From the NCBI RefSeq assembly GCF_014873915.1, contig NZ_JADBEJ010000005.1, positions 62,001 through 126,000 on the forward strand: DNA of 64,000 nucleotides. The letters are read 5' to 3'. Below, one piece after another: positions 40,094-49,093 of the stretch. Positions within the stretch are counted from its first letter, which is position 1. The number at the start of each line of letters is the position of its first letter. Below the pieces are notes generated by a model. The model was not told where the DNA came from, did not search any database, and worked only from the letters and a program-made list of their open reading frames with translations. This DNA comes from Amycolatopsis roodepoortensis (GTDB taxonomy: Bacteria; Actinomycetota; Actinomycetes; Mycobacteriales; Pseudonocardiaceae). The translations under genes and the position numbers were made by a program.

Positions 40094-42321
40094 CAGCCGA
40101 TGATAGTGCCCGTCGAATCGATTCGACGGGCTCCGTCCTTGCTCAGCTCGATCAATCGGGGCAAGGCGTCGGTGGGCAGCGAGACACCGCGGTAGGCCAT
40201 GAGTTTGGTGAACTGGCGCATCGGCATCGAAGCGACCATGCGCATCCAGTCCGCGCTGCTCTCAGCCCGGTCGCCCTCGCCGGCGAGCAACTCACCGAGC
40301 TCCGGACCCACGATCGGGTGACCGAACCACTCCTCGACCGTCGAGTCGATCGACAGGACCGGGATGATGACGTCGCCGGCCAGCGTGATGGCCGCTTCGG
40401 CGACGATCCGCGCGGCGCTCTCACCGATTTGGACGGTGTAGCCGCCGGGTGAGACCACCCAACGGCTCAGTCCGATGTCGTACCAGGCGAAAGCGCGGCG
40501 ATCGAGGGTGAGCTCGACCCGCCGGGTCTCGCCCGGTTCGAGGGAGATCTTGGTGAACGCGCGGAGCTCCCGTGCCGGGCTGCGAACGGGAGCGGCGTCG
40601 GTGGCAACGTAGACCTGGACGACGTGTTTGCCGGCGCGGGTTCCGGTGTTGGTGACGTTCACCGCGACCGTGGCGGTGTCGTCGCCCGTCGCCGTGACCG
40701 TCAGGCCGGCGGTCTCGAAGGTCGTGTAGGACAGGCCGTGGCCGAATGGGTAGCGGACCGCGACCTCGGCAGTTTCGTAGTAGCGATAGCCGACCATGAC
40801 CCCCTCGCCATACCGGACGTGGCCCGCCTCGCCAGGGAAGTTGAGATAGCTGGGGTTGTCCTGCAAACGCAACGGAATGCTCTCGGCGAGATGCCCCGAC
40901 GGGCTGGTGACTCCGAAGAGGAGATCGGCGAGCGCACTGCCGCCGGCTTGCCCCAGGAGCCAGCCGTCGAGGATGGCGTCGACGTCGTCGTGCCATCCCT
41001 CCAGCGACACCACGCCGCCGTGGGAAAGGACGACCACGGTGCGACTGCTTGCCGCCGCGACCGCCTTGATGAGCTCGACCTGCGCCGCGGGGAGATCGAT
41101 GGTGTCCCGGTCGAAGCCCTCGGATTCGTCCCGTTCGCCCAGACCCGCGAAGATCACCGCGACGTCGGCCTCACGAGCGATCTCGACGGCGTTGTCGGCC
41201 AGTCCGCTCGCGTAGGTCACGGATTCCCCGAGTGCGCGGATCGCGTCTAGCGCGGTGTCGACCCGGGTCGGATTGACGTGAGAGCTGCCGCCGCCCTGGA
41301 AACGGGGATTCGCGGCGAACTCGCCGACGACCGCCACCGCCGACCGCGTCGTCAGGGGCAACGTGTCGCGGTCGTTCTTCAGCAGGACGGCGCAGTCGGC
41401 GGCGACCTCTTTCGCCAGCCGGTGTTGCTCGTCGGGATCGATGTGGCCACCCGCAGGCGTCGTCCGGTCGACGAGGGCGAGAAGGCGGCGGACACTCCGG
41501 TCGACGACGCCTTCGTCCAATTCCCCGCTTCGGACGGCCGCCACGATCTCGGCGTCGCCGCTGCCGCCGGTGCCCGGCATCTCCAGGTCCAGCCCGGCCG
41601 CGAGCGCGGCGACCCGGTCGTTCACCGCACCCCAGTCCGACACGACCGCACCGTCGAAACCCCATTCGTCACGCAGAACATCGGTGAGCAGACGGCGGTT
41701 CTGGGCGGCGTAGACGCCATTCACCCGGTTGTACGAGCACATCACCGTCGCCGGCTGTGCTTCGGTCACGACCCGCTCGAACGCCGGGAAGTAGATCTCG
41801 CGCAGGGTCCGTTCGTCGACCTCCGCACTGACCCGCATCCGGTCGGTCTCCTGGTTGTTGGCCGCGAAATGCTTCAGCGACGCGCCCACGCCTTCGGCCT
41901 GCATGGCCCGCACGTAGGCGCTGGCGAGCACCCCGCTCAGCAACGGGTCTTCGGAGTAGTACTCGAAGTTGCGGCCGCACAACGGGGACCGTTTGATGTT
42001 CACGCCGGGGCCGAGCACCACCGACACCCCGGCCGCGCGGGCTTCCCTGCCGATGGCGGCACCGATCCGCGCGGCGACGTCGGGATCCCAACTGGAACCC
42101 ACTGCGACCGACGGCGGGAAGCAGGTGGCGGACACGCTGTCGTGCACGCCGAGATTGTCGGCCTCGCTGTCCTGCCGCCGGAGGCCGTGCGGGCCGTCGG
42201 ACAGCATGATCGACGGGATCCCCGCGGCCTCGATCGCCTCGGTGTGCCAGAAGTCGCGGCCGGACAGCAGCGAGGCCTTCTGTTCGAGCGTGAGGCCGGT
42301 GGGTTCGTTCTGCGAGGTCAA
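40093..42321 (-). CDS. cytoplasmic GH3 beta-glucosidase
   Basis: The 742-residue enzyme lacks a signal peptide and has the three-domain GH3 layout: TIM barrel with nucleophile in VVSDWGAVND (about residue 230), alpha/beta sandwich, and C-terminal fibronectin-like domain (AVNVTNTGTRAGKHVVQVYV). GRNFEYYSEDPLLSG and KHFAANNQE are further signatures. It should remove glucose exposed by the alpha-xylosidase. The start is a TTG preceded by GGAAGGA. It is divergent from the secreted GH3 gene and operon-linked to the LacI gene. Confidence 0.9.
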   Translation of the reverse strand: MTSQNEPTGLTLEQKASLLSGRDFWHTEAIEAAGIPSIMLSDGPHGLRRQDSEADNLGVHDSVSATCFPPSVAVGSSWDPDVAARIGAAIGREARAAGVSVVLGPGVNIKRSPLCGRNFEYYSEDPLLSGVLASAYVRAMQAEGVGASLKHFAANNQETDRMRVSAEVDERTLREIYFPAFERVVTEAQPATVMCSYNRVNGVYAAQNRRLLTDVLRDEWGFDGAVVSDWGAVNDRVAALAAGLDLEMPGTGGSGDAEIVAAVRSGELDEGVVDRSVRRLLALVDRTTPAGGHIDPDEQHRLAKEVAADCAVLLKNDRDTLPLTTRSAVAVVGEFAANPRFQGGGSSHVNPTRVDTALDAIRALGESVTYASGLADNAVEIAREADVAVIFAGLGERDESEGFDRDTIDLPAAQVELIKAVAAASSRTVVVLSHGGVVSLEGWHDDVDAILDGWLLGQAGGSALADLLFGVTSPSGHLAESIPLRLQDNPSYLNFPGEAGHVRYGEGVMVGYRYYETAEVAVRYPFGHGLSYTTFETAGLTVTATGDDTATVAVNVTNTGTRAGKHVVQVYVATDAAPVRSPARELRAFTKISLEPGETRRVELTLDRRAFAWYDIGLSRWVVSPGGYTVQIGESAARIVAEAAITLAGDVIIPVLSIDSTVEEWFGHPIVGPELGELLAGEGDRAESSADWMRMVASMPMRQFTKLMAYRGVSLPTDALPRLIELSKDGARRIDSTGTIIG
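40109..40130. promoter_or_regulatory. LacI-type operator inside the end of the GH3 gene
   Basis: A perfect 22-bp palindrome with core TCGAATCGATTCGA is centred 26 nt upstream of the LacI start codon and encodes the GH3 C-terminal residues RIDST. It may allow autoregulation by roadblock or loop with the sites at 42.4-42.5 kb. Confidence 0.6.
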
Positions 42322-42424
42322 CGGGATTCCTTCCGCTGGGAACTGTCCACTGTGTTCGAGACTGCCAGACGGACGAGAACATTGTCTCGCCGTGTCCTGT
42401 CCGCTAACATCGCCGTAACGCGAC

Positions 42425-42442
42425 TGTCGAATCGTTTCGACA
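42425..42442. promoter_or_regulatory. LacI-type operator, cytoplasmic GH3 side
   Basis: TGTCGAA (42425-42431) and TTCGACA (42436-42442) flank TCGT. It lies 104 nt upstream of the TTG of the minus-strand GH3 gene, in the divergent promoter region. Confidence 0.65.
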
Positions 42443-42502
42443 ATCGAATCTCTCGCTCGATCACCACCGCTCGAACCCCTCCGAATATCGCCGCCCGTTT
42501 CG

Positions 42503-42516
42503 TCGAAGCGCTTCGA
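42503..42516. promoter_or_regulatory. LacI-type operator, secreted GH3 side
   Basis: TCGAAGCGCTTCGA, identical to the site at 33651, ends 20 nt before the ATG of the secreted GH3 gene. Its centre is 76 bp from that of the 42425 site. Confidence 0.75.
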
Positions 42517-42536
42517 TTACTCGCGATGGAGTCTTC

Positions 42537-45524
42537 ATGAGCAGAGCCGCTCGCCAAGTCCGCCCGCGCCGGCTGGGCATGTTCACCATGACGGTCGCCC
42601 TGATGCTGGGTCTCGCCTCACCCGCGGTCGCGGACGAGCTGGACGCCCTTCCGTTCCGAGATCCTGGCCTTCCGCTGACCACGCGGGTGGACGATCTGGT
42701 GCGCCGGCTGACCCTCCCGGAGAAGGTGTCGTTGCTGCACCAGTTCCAGCCGGCGATCCCGCGGCTGGGCATCCCCGAATTCAAGACGGGAACCGAGGCG
42801 CTCCACGGCCTCGGCTGGACGACGGAGCGCACGAACGGCGCCGTGGTGACCGCGAACGCGACGGTCTTCCCCCAGGCGATCGGGCTCGCTTCGACCTGGG
42901 ACCCGGCGTTGATCAAGCAGGTCGGCGCGGTCGTCGGTGACGAAGCGCGGGGCTACCACTCGCAGGATCCCGGATTCTGGGGTCTCCAGCTGTGGGCGCC
43001 GGTGGTGAACCTGCTGCGTGATCCGCGATGGGGGCGCAACGAGGAGGGCTACTCCGAAGATCCCCTGCTGACCGGGGCGATCTCGACGGCGTACGGCAAG
43101 GGGATGAGCGGTGATCATCCTCAATACCTCAAGACCGCACCGGTGCTGAAGCACTATTTGGCCAACAACAACGAGATCCGCCGCGACACCACGTCGTCCA
43201 ACCTGCGCCCGCGAGTGTTGCGGGAGTACGACGAGCAGGCGTTCCGGCCGGCCATCGCGGCCGACGCGGCGACCGGTGTGATGGGGTCGTACAACCTCGT
43301 CAACGGGCGGCCCGCGACGGTGAACCCCGACCTGAACGACGTCGTGCGGACCTGGACCGGCAAGACGCTCTACAACGTCAGCGACGCCTCCGCCCCGTAC
43401 AACCTGACAGGTTCCGAGAAGTACTACGCGACCAACGAGGAAGGCTTCGCGGCCACCCTCAAGGCCGGTCTCGACGGCTTCACCGTCGACAACCAGAACC
43501 CCGGCCCGACCATCAAGATCATCACGTCCGCGCTGGCGAAGGGGTTGCTCGCCGAGGCCGACATCGACAGGGCGGTGAAGCACGTCCTGAGCGTCCGCTT
43601 CCGGCTCGGCGACTTCGACCCGGACGGCGGCCCGTACGCCAGGATCGGCAAAGACGTGGTCAACAGCCCGGCGCATCGGCAGCTCGCCCGCAAGACGGCG
43701 GGCGAAGCCATGGTGCTGCTGAAGAACGACCGCGGCGCCCTGCCGCTGGACCCGAAGCGCGGAGTGGCGGTCATCGGGCCGCTGGGCAAGACCCTGTACA
43801 CCGACTGGTACTCCGGCGGACTGCCGTACAAGGTCACCCCGGCGGACGGGATCCGCGCGCGGCTCGGCGGCGGGGCACAGGTCACCGACACCGAGGCCGT
43901 GGACAGGATCGCCTTGCGCGATGCCGCCACCGGCAAATACCTCGGCGGCGGCGCGGGCGATGCGGGAGCGGTGCTCAAGACGGGCGCCACCATTGCCGGG
44001 GCCACGGAGCAGTTCGACGCCTTCGAGTGGGGCGACGGTGTGCTGACCTTGCGCAGCGTGGCGAACGGGAAGTACGTCGAGCGGCAGAACCTCGCCGACG
44101 CCACCAGCCCGTTCCTCAACCAGGCACCGCAGCCGCGGGACTGGTTCGTCCAGCAGCAGTTCAAACTCGAGGACGCCGGTGACGGCACGGTCGTGATCAG
44201 GTACGCCGGTTACGAACTCCCGAACGACTGGGACGGGCCGAACAGCTACCTCACCGTCGCCGCCGACGGCACGCTGACCCTGGGCTCGCCGAACGCGGCG
44301 GGAGCGACGAAGTTCCGCAAGGAGCGGATCACGTCCGGGATCGACAGCGCGGTGCAGGTGGCACGATCGGCCGAAACGGCGGTCGTGGTCGTGGGCAGCA
44401 TGCCGTTCATCAACGGCAGGGAAGACCACGATCGCACCTCGACGGCGCTGGCGGGAAGCCAGAGCGAGCTGATCAAGGCCGTGCGCGCGGCGAATCCGAA
44501 CACCGTCGTGGTGGTCGAGAACAGCTATCCCACGACCTTGAACTGGGAGCAGGAGAACATCCCGGCGATCGTGTGGACCTCGCACGCCGGCCAGGAGACC
44601 GGCAACGCCCTGGCCGACGTGCTGTACGGCGACGTCAACCCGGCGGGCCGTCTCACCCAGACGTGGTACCGCTCGGACGCCGAGCTCCCGGACATCCTCG
44701 ACTACGACATCATGAAACGCGGCAGCACCTATCAGTACTTCACCGGTGATCCGCTCTACGCCTTCGGTCACGGCCTGTCGTACACGAACTTCCGCTACAA
44801 CGACCTGCGGCTCGGCAAACCGGGTCCACAAGGGACGTTCGAAGCGACGGTGAAGGTGACCAATACCGGGAAACGTGCCGGTGACGAGGTGGTGCAGCTC
44901 TACACCCATCAGCTCGTCTCCCGGGACAAGCAGCCGAATCAGCGCCTCCGCGACTTCGAGCGGGTGCGCCTGGAGCCGGGGCAGACCAAGACGGTGCGCC
45001 TGTCGGTGCCCGACCTCCGGCACTGGGACGTCACCCGGGGGAGATGGGTGCTGGAATCGTCCGTCCACGAGGTGATGGTCGGTGCGTCCGCCGGTGACAT
45101 CCGGCTACGCTCGGCGCTGCCCGTACGTGGCGAGCAGATCCCGCCGCGCGATCTGTCCCGGGACACCAGGGCGATCGACTTCGACGACTACTCGGGTGTC
45201 GAACTGGTCGACGAGAGCAAAGCCCGCGGGGACGCGGTCGGTGTCGGCGCGGGAGACTGGCTGCGCTTCAGCGACGTGGACTTCCGTGCCGGGGTGCGGA
45301 CGTTCACCGCCAGAACGGCTCGTGCCGAACCTGGAACGTCCACTGTGGAAATCCGGCTCGGCGGCCCGCACGGCAGACTCATCGGAACCGCGCGGATCGC
45401 CAGTACCGGCGACAAGTACACGTACTCGACCACCAGCGCGACGGTGTCCGGACCGAGTGGGCGGCACGACGTCTATCTCGTCTTCACCTCCGATTCGAGA
45501 ATCAGCACGTTCTCTCTGCGATAG
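42537..45524 (+). CDS. secreted multidomain GH3 beta-xylosidase/glucosidase
   Basis: The 995-residue exported enzyme has a signal peptide ending at about residue 32 (ASPAVA), a GH3 barrel (GLQLWAPVVNLLRDPRWGRN, KHYLANNNE), the nucleophile Asp in YNVSDASAPYN (about 283), the alpha/beta domain split by a beta-trefoil (fascin/ricin-like) insertion at about 455-605 (ATGKYLGGG, NGKYVERQ, NSYLTVAADG), a fibronectin-like domain (about 760-870) and a C-terminal CBM6-like module (about 875-995). The nucleophile is followed by Ala rather than the usual Trp, which suggests the plant beta-xylosidase-like branch. A LacI operator lies just upstream. Confidence 0.87.
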   Translation: MSRAARQVRPRRLGMFTMTVALMLGLASPAVADELDALPFRDPGLPLTTRVDDLVRRLTLPEKVSLLHQFQPAIPRLGIPEFKTGTEALHGLGWTTERTNGAVVTANATVFPQAIGLASTWDPALIKQVGAVVGDEARGYHSQDPGFWGLQLWAPVVNLLRDPRWGRNEEGYSEDPLLTGAISTAYGKGMSGDHPQYLKTAPVLKHYLANNNEIRRDTTSSNLRPRVLREYDEQAFRPAIAADAATGVMGSYNLVNGRPATVNPDLNDVVRTWTGKTLYNVSDASAPYNLTGSEKYYATNEEGFAATLKAGLDGFTVDNQNPGPTIKIITSALAKGLLAEADIDRAVKHVLSVRFRLGDFDPDGGPYARIGKDVVNSPAHRQLARKTAGEAMVLLKNDRGALPLDPKRGVAVIGPLGKTLYTDWYSGGLPYKVTPADGIRARLGGGAQVTDTEAVDRIALRDAATGKYLGGGAGDAGAVLKTGATIAGATEQFDAFEWGDGVLTLRSVANGKYVERQNLADATSPFLNQAPQPRDWFVQQQFKLEDAGDGTVVIRYAGYELPNDWDGPNSYLTVAADGTLTLGSPNAAGATKFRKERITSGIDSAVQVARSAETAVVVVGSMPFINGREDHDRTSTALAGSQSELIKAVRAANPNTVVVVENSYPTTLNWEQENIPAIVWTSHAGQETGNALADVLYGDVNPAGRLTQTWYRSDAELPDILDYDIMKRGSTYQYFTGDPLYAFGHGLSYTNFRYNDLRLGKPGPQGTFEATVKVTNTGKRAGDEVVQLYTHQLVSRDKQPNQRLRDFERVRLEPGQTKTVRLSVPDLRHWDVTRGRWVLESSVHEVMVGASAGDIRLRSALPVRGEQIPPRDLSRDTRAIDFDDYSGVELVDESKARGDAVGVGAGDWLRFSDVDFRAGVRTFTARTARAEPGTSTVEIRLGGPHGRLIGTARIASTGDKYTYSTTSATVSGPSGRHDVYLVFTSDSRISTFSLR

Positions 45525-45562
45525 CGGTCCATTTGGTGAAAAGACACGGAAGGAACCCGGCT

Positions 45563-46258
45563 ATGCGTAGGCAAGCACGATCCTTGATGAGCGGTGTCGT
45601 CGTGGCGTTGGTCGCCGTCCTGGCGTTGGGAGGGACGGCGCAGGCCGCCACCTGGAGCTCTTCGGACAAGTGGGGGACCTGGTCGAACGGCGGCTACACC
45701 GTCCGCAACAACGTCTGGGGCGGCGGCGCGGGACCGCAGTCGATCTGGGCGAACTCCTACAGCAACTTCGGCGTCTGGGCGGACCATCCGAACACCGGTG
45801 GGGTGAAGTCGTATCCGCATTCGGCGAAGAACGTCGGCCGCCAGCTGAGCGGACTGCGGAGCCTTTCCAGCAGTTTCAACGTCTCCCGGCCGGGTGGCGG
45901 CGCCTACGCGACGGCGTACGACATCTGGGCGAACAACAACGCCTACGAGATCATGCTCTGGATGAACAAGCAGGGCGCCGTGGGCGCGATCGGTTCGAAG
46001 GAGACCACGGTGTCGGTCGGCGGCCACACCTGGGACGTCTACCGGGGGAGCAACGGTGCCAACGCGGTGTTCTCGTTCCTGCGTACCTCCAACACGAACG
46101 CGGGTTCGGTCGATGTGCTCGCCGTGCTGAACTGGATCAAGAATCGCGGGTGGTACGGCGATGTGACGGTCGGTGAGGTGCAGTTCGGTTTCGAGATCAC
46201 GTCGTCGAGCGGCGGGATGAACTTCTCGGCGAACAGTTATTCGGTTTCGGCCTCCTGA
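45563..46258 (+). CDS. secreted GH12 endoglucanase/xyloglucanase
   Basis: The 231-residue exported enzyme has a signal peptide (about 1-30) and a GH12 jelly-roll fold. The nucleophile Glu lies in NNAYEIMLWMNKQG and the acid/base Glu in VGEVQFGFEI; NNVWGGGAGPQSIW is another family mark. It should cut the beta-1,4-glucan backbone outside the cell. Genomic context favours xyloglucan over plain cellulose. It starts 38 nt after the secreted GH3 gene with GAAGGA upstream and is probably in the same operon. Confidence 0.9.
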   Translation: MRRQARSLMSGVVVALVAVLALGGTAQAATWSSSDKWGTWSNGGYTVRNNVWGGGAGPQSIWANSYSNFGVWADHPNTGGVKSYPHSAKNVGRQLSGLRSLSSSFNVSRPGGGAYATAYDIWANNNAYEIMLWMNKQGAVGAIGSKETTVSVGGHTWDVYRGSNGANAVFSFLRTSNTNAGSVDVLAVLNWIKNRGWYGDVTVGEVQFGFEITSSSGGMNFSANSYSVSAS

Positions 46259-46490
46259 CCGGTTGCCGGTGGCGGCGTGTTCGTCCGGCGTGGTGACTTT
46301 CGGGACATACCCGGCAGCGCTGGCACCGTCGGCCTGCCGGAAAACCACTACACGCTGCTCACCGAGCCCGCGTTGCATGATTGGCTGACCGAGCCTTGCC
46401 AGATCGGCCAGGCGCCGCCGATCTCCAGCAGCGCGATGGACCGGACGATCGTGCCCGCAGCCTGGCGAGACGATCACGGTGCCGCTGCCG

Positions 46491-46784
46491 TCATGTCCTG
46501 AAGGTGCCCTTGACGACCTTCATCGTCTCCAAGGGCACCTTCAGGACATGCGGTTCCAGGTCGGCCCATCTCTTCGGGAACCGTTGAGCCTCGTTCACTT
46601 CTTCACACCGGGTTCGAGGAGAGGTCAGCGCACGGCGGGCCCGGTCGGTCAGCTCCTGGATCAGCTCCGTCATCGCCGCGGCGTACCGAGCGCGCCGCGT
46701 CGGCCGGCTGTCCGTCGTGACGCCGTGCAGGATGTGGGTGCGGAGCCCGCCGCGGACTCGGACGTACAGCAGCCGGTCGGTCAT
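46491..46784 (-). CDS. small hypothetical protein
   Basis: The 97-residue frame begins MTDRLLYVRVRGGLRTHILHG and contains a helix MTELIQELTDRARRALTS. The first 75 residues look protein-like, but the last 20 (HVLKVPLETMKVVKGTFRT) are encoded by the palindrome at 46492-46550, which also supplies the stop. It may be a real small gene extended by a repeat insertion. No family is recognised. Confidence 0.35.
   Translation of the reverse strand: MTDRLLYVRVRGGLRTHILHGVTTDSRPTRRARYAAAMTELIQELTDRARRALTSPRTRCEEVNEAQRFPKRWADLEPHVLKVPLETMKVVKGTFRT
46492..46550. repeat. palindrome, CCTGAAGG family, copy 2
   Basis: Bases 46492-46512 are the exact reverse complement of 46530-46550 (21 bp, 17-nt loop), and the loop region folds further (GACGA/TCGTC). 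The outer motif GTCCTGAAGGT is shared with the element at 9417-9469. It lies about 230 nt after the GH12 gene; the interval between holds no convincing gene. Confidence 0.8.
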
Positions 46785-46956
46785 GCGTTGTGGTGCCGGC
46801 GGTAGCCGTGTTCAGCGAATACCTCGGCGCGAGGCCCGGCCAGGCGGGGTCGTGATCCGAGATCACGATGACCCGCCTTAGTGGTCCGACTTGCGGGTGC
46901 GGCGCCGTCGTGTCACCAATGGACACGTTCGGAGTGCCGCGAACGCGAGAGGACAC

Positions 46957-48678
46957 GTGCCGGTGAACCTGACTCTCGTCGCCGTGCTCGGCGTCGTCAT
47001 CATCGTGGTGGTGGCCACGTTCTCCGAACGGATGAACCTGGCCGCTCCGCTGAGTCTCGTGGTGGCCGGGATCGGGCTGAGCTTCCTGCCGGGTGTCCCG
47101 CATCCGGAGGTCGAACCCGAGCTGATCCTGGCCGGGGTGCTCCCGCCGCTGCTGTATTCGGCGGCGGTGAACATGCCGATGGTCGACTTCCGGCGGAACA
47201 TCCGGCCGATCACCGGCCTCGCGGTCCTGCTCGTGGTGGGGACGACGCTGGGGGCGGGCTGGCTGTTCCACTGGCTGGTGCCGGGGATCGGGTGGCCTGC
47301 CGCGTTCGCGCTGGGCGCGGTCATCAGCCCCACCGACGCCGTCGCGGCGACGTCCGTGGGACGGCGGCTCGGTCTGCCACCGCGGCTGCTGACCGTGCTC
47401 GAAGGCGAAGGGCTGGTCAACGACGCCTCGGCGCTCGTGCTGCTGCGGTCCGCCGTCGCCGCGGTCGCCGGGTCGGTGTCCGTCTGGGGCATCGTGGGCG
47501 AGTTCGTCTTCTCCGTCGTCGTGGCGGTCGGGATCGGGATCCTGGTCGGGATCGTCAACGTCCGGGCGCGGGCCTTGCTGGGCAACGCCGTGCTGAACAC
47601 CGCCATCTCGTTCGTGGTCCCGTTCATCGCCTTCCTGCCCGCGGAGGAGGCCGGTGCCTCGGGCGTGCTCGCCGTCGTCGTCGCCGGGTTGGTGACCGGT
47701 CATCTCGCCCCGCGGCATCTGCGCGCGACGGACCGTCTCGCCGAGACCGTCAACTGGCGAACCGCGGCCTTCCTGCTGGAGAGCGGGATGTTCCTGCTCA
47801 TGGGGCTCAGCGTGAAAACCCTCATCGACGAGGTGCACGAGGACGGTTCGAGCGTCTGGCGCGCGCTCGTCATCGGCCTGGCCGCGTCGGCGCTCGTCAT
47901 CGTCGCGCGCGTGGTCTTCGTCGGGCCGCTGGTCGCCGGCCTGTACCGCGAGCAGCGCAAAGCCGCGCGTTTCAAACCACGGCTGGAAACGACACAGGCG
48001 GTGCTGCGGGGCGACGAGTCGAATCCCGCCGTCACCGAGCGACTGGACAAGGCGTCACCGAGACGGGTGGCGCATTTCCGGAAACGGCTCGATCGTGCCG
48101 CCGCCGACGTCGAGTTCCGGCTCACCGAGACCCTGGGCTGGCGCGGTGGCGTGGTGCTCGGCTGGGCGGGGATGCGCGGCGCCATCACCCTCGCGGCGGC
48201 GCAGACCCTTCCGCAGGACACCCCGGATCGTGCCCTTCTGGTCCTGATCGCCTACGTGGTTGCGACCACGACGCTGCTGGTGCAGGGAATGACGCTCCCG
48301 GCGGTGATCCGTGCGGCGCGGGTGCCCGCGGAGGATCCGGACCGGGCGCGTCAGGAGTACGTCCGGCTCATGACCGAGCTCGCCGACGCGGCGAAGTCCG
48401 TCTTGGACGATCCGGCCGAGGGACCGTTCAGCGAGGCGGTCCTGGACCGGGTGCGTTCGGACGTGCGCGTCCCGGGCAAGGCGCCAGTCGGCCGCTCGGC
48501 TTCGGACGTCCAGCAATACCTGCAGCTGCGCCTGCGTGTCCTCACCGAGCAGTCCGAACGGCTTCAGCGGGCCCGGTCGAGTGGCGGATACAGCTCGGAG
48601 ACGTTGAGCCGGGCGCAGACCGCCCTCGACGTGGAGATGGCCCGCCTCGAGCAGCTGGCGGACAAACCGGCTTCCTGA
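46957..48678 (+). CDS. CPA1-family Na+/H+ antiporter
   Basis: The 573-residue antiporter has about 12 membrane helices, then a cytoplasmic helical tail (about 430-573). The ion-binding motif is ALGAVISPTDAVAA and the second conserved segment is EGEGLVNDASALVL; GWAGMRGAITLAAAQTLP is the usual arginine-bearing loop. It exchanges internal Na+ or K+ for protons in pH and salt control. GTG 46957 is chosen for the AGAGGA site just upstream; GTG 46963 is an alternative. Confidence 0.88.
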   Translation: MPVNLTLVAVLGVVIIVVVATFSERMNLAAPLSLVVAGIGLSFLPGVPHPEVEPELILAGVLPPLLYSAAVNMPMVDFRRNIRPITGLAVLLVVGTTLGAGWLFHWLVPGIGWPAAFALGAVISPTDAVAATSVGRRLGLPPRLLTVLEGEGLVNDASALVLLRSAVAAVAGSVSVWGIVGEFVFSVVVAVGIGILVGIVNVRARALLGNAVLNTAISFVVPFIAFLPAEEAGASGVLAVVVAGLVTGHLAPRHLRATDRLAETVNWRTAAFLLESGMFLLMGLSVKTLIDEVHEDGSSVWRALVIGLAASALVIVARVVFVGPLVAGLYREQRKAARFKPRLETTQAVLRGDESNPAVTERLDKASPRRVAHFRKRLDRAAADVEFRLTETLGWRGGVVLGWAGMRGAITLAAAQTLPQDTPDRALLVLIAYVVATTTLLVQGMTLPAVIRAARVPAEDPDRARQEYVRLMTELADAAKSVLDDPAEGPFSEAVLDRVRSDVRVPGKAPVGRSASDVQQYLQLRLRVLTEQSERLQRARSSGGYSSETLSRAQTALDVEMARLEQLADKPAS

Positions 48679-49093
48679 GCCCTTCCTCCTGTCGAACGTC
48701 CTGCGCGGCCATCTTCGCGCGCTGTCGCCGACGGCCGTGCCGGTACCGCCGGTCAGCAGGCCCGGCGACACAGATGTCGTGCTGGTAGACGCTCTGCACG
48801 CCGTCTTATCCACACCTGGACGCAAACCTCCCGGCCGCCACTGTCGTAGGTGCCGTAGCTGAGCAGCGCTTCCCGGGCGTTTCATCGAAATTTAATGACC
48901 CGCCGATAGCGTCCGTCGAAGATCGAAGTCTTTTTTTGCGGGGATCACGCCTGGCCCCAGCGGAATTCGTCCGAACGCACTAGTTCGTTTCGATCGTACT
49001 TCTTTCGTACATGCGTCACCGCTCGATCCCTTGCGCGACAGGGATTGCCGGGTCCAAGTAACCGAATTCGCTGATCCAGAGGGGGTCGGGGGC
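48679..49093. other. 415-nt intergenic region upstream of the RHS gene
   Basis: No gene is supported. The segment 48880-49020 is clearly AT-richer than its surroundings (for example GAAATTTAATGACC and a run of seven T near 48932) and probably holds the RHS promoter. Short frames on either strand have no protein character. Confidence 0.5.

Noticed and set aside
36397..45068. Long antisense frames opposite GH31 and secreted GH3 genes
   Set aside because: Arg/His/Pro-rich shadows in the frame opposite strongly coding genes, without ribosome-binding sites.
46277..46501. 74-codon frame after GH12
   Set aside because: No ribosome-binding site, no family, and it runs into the palindrome; at most a decayed fragment.
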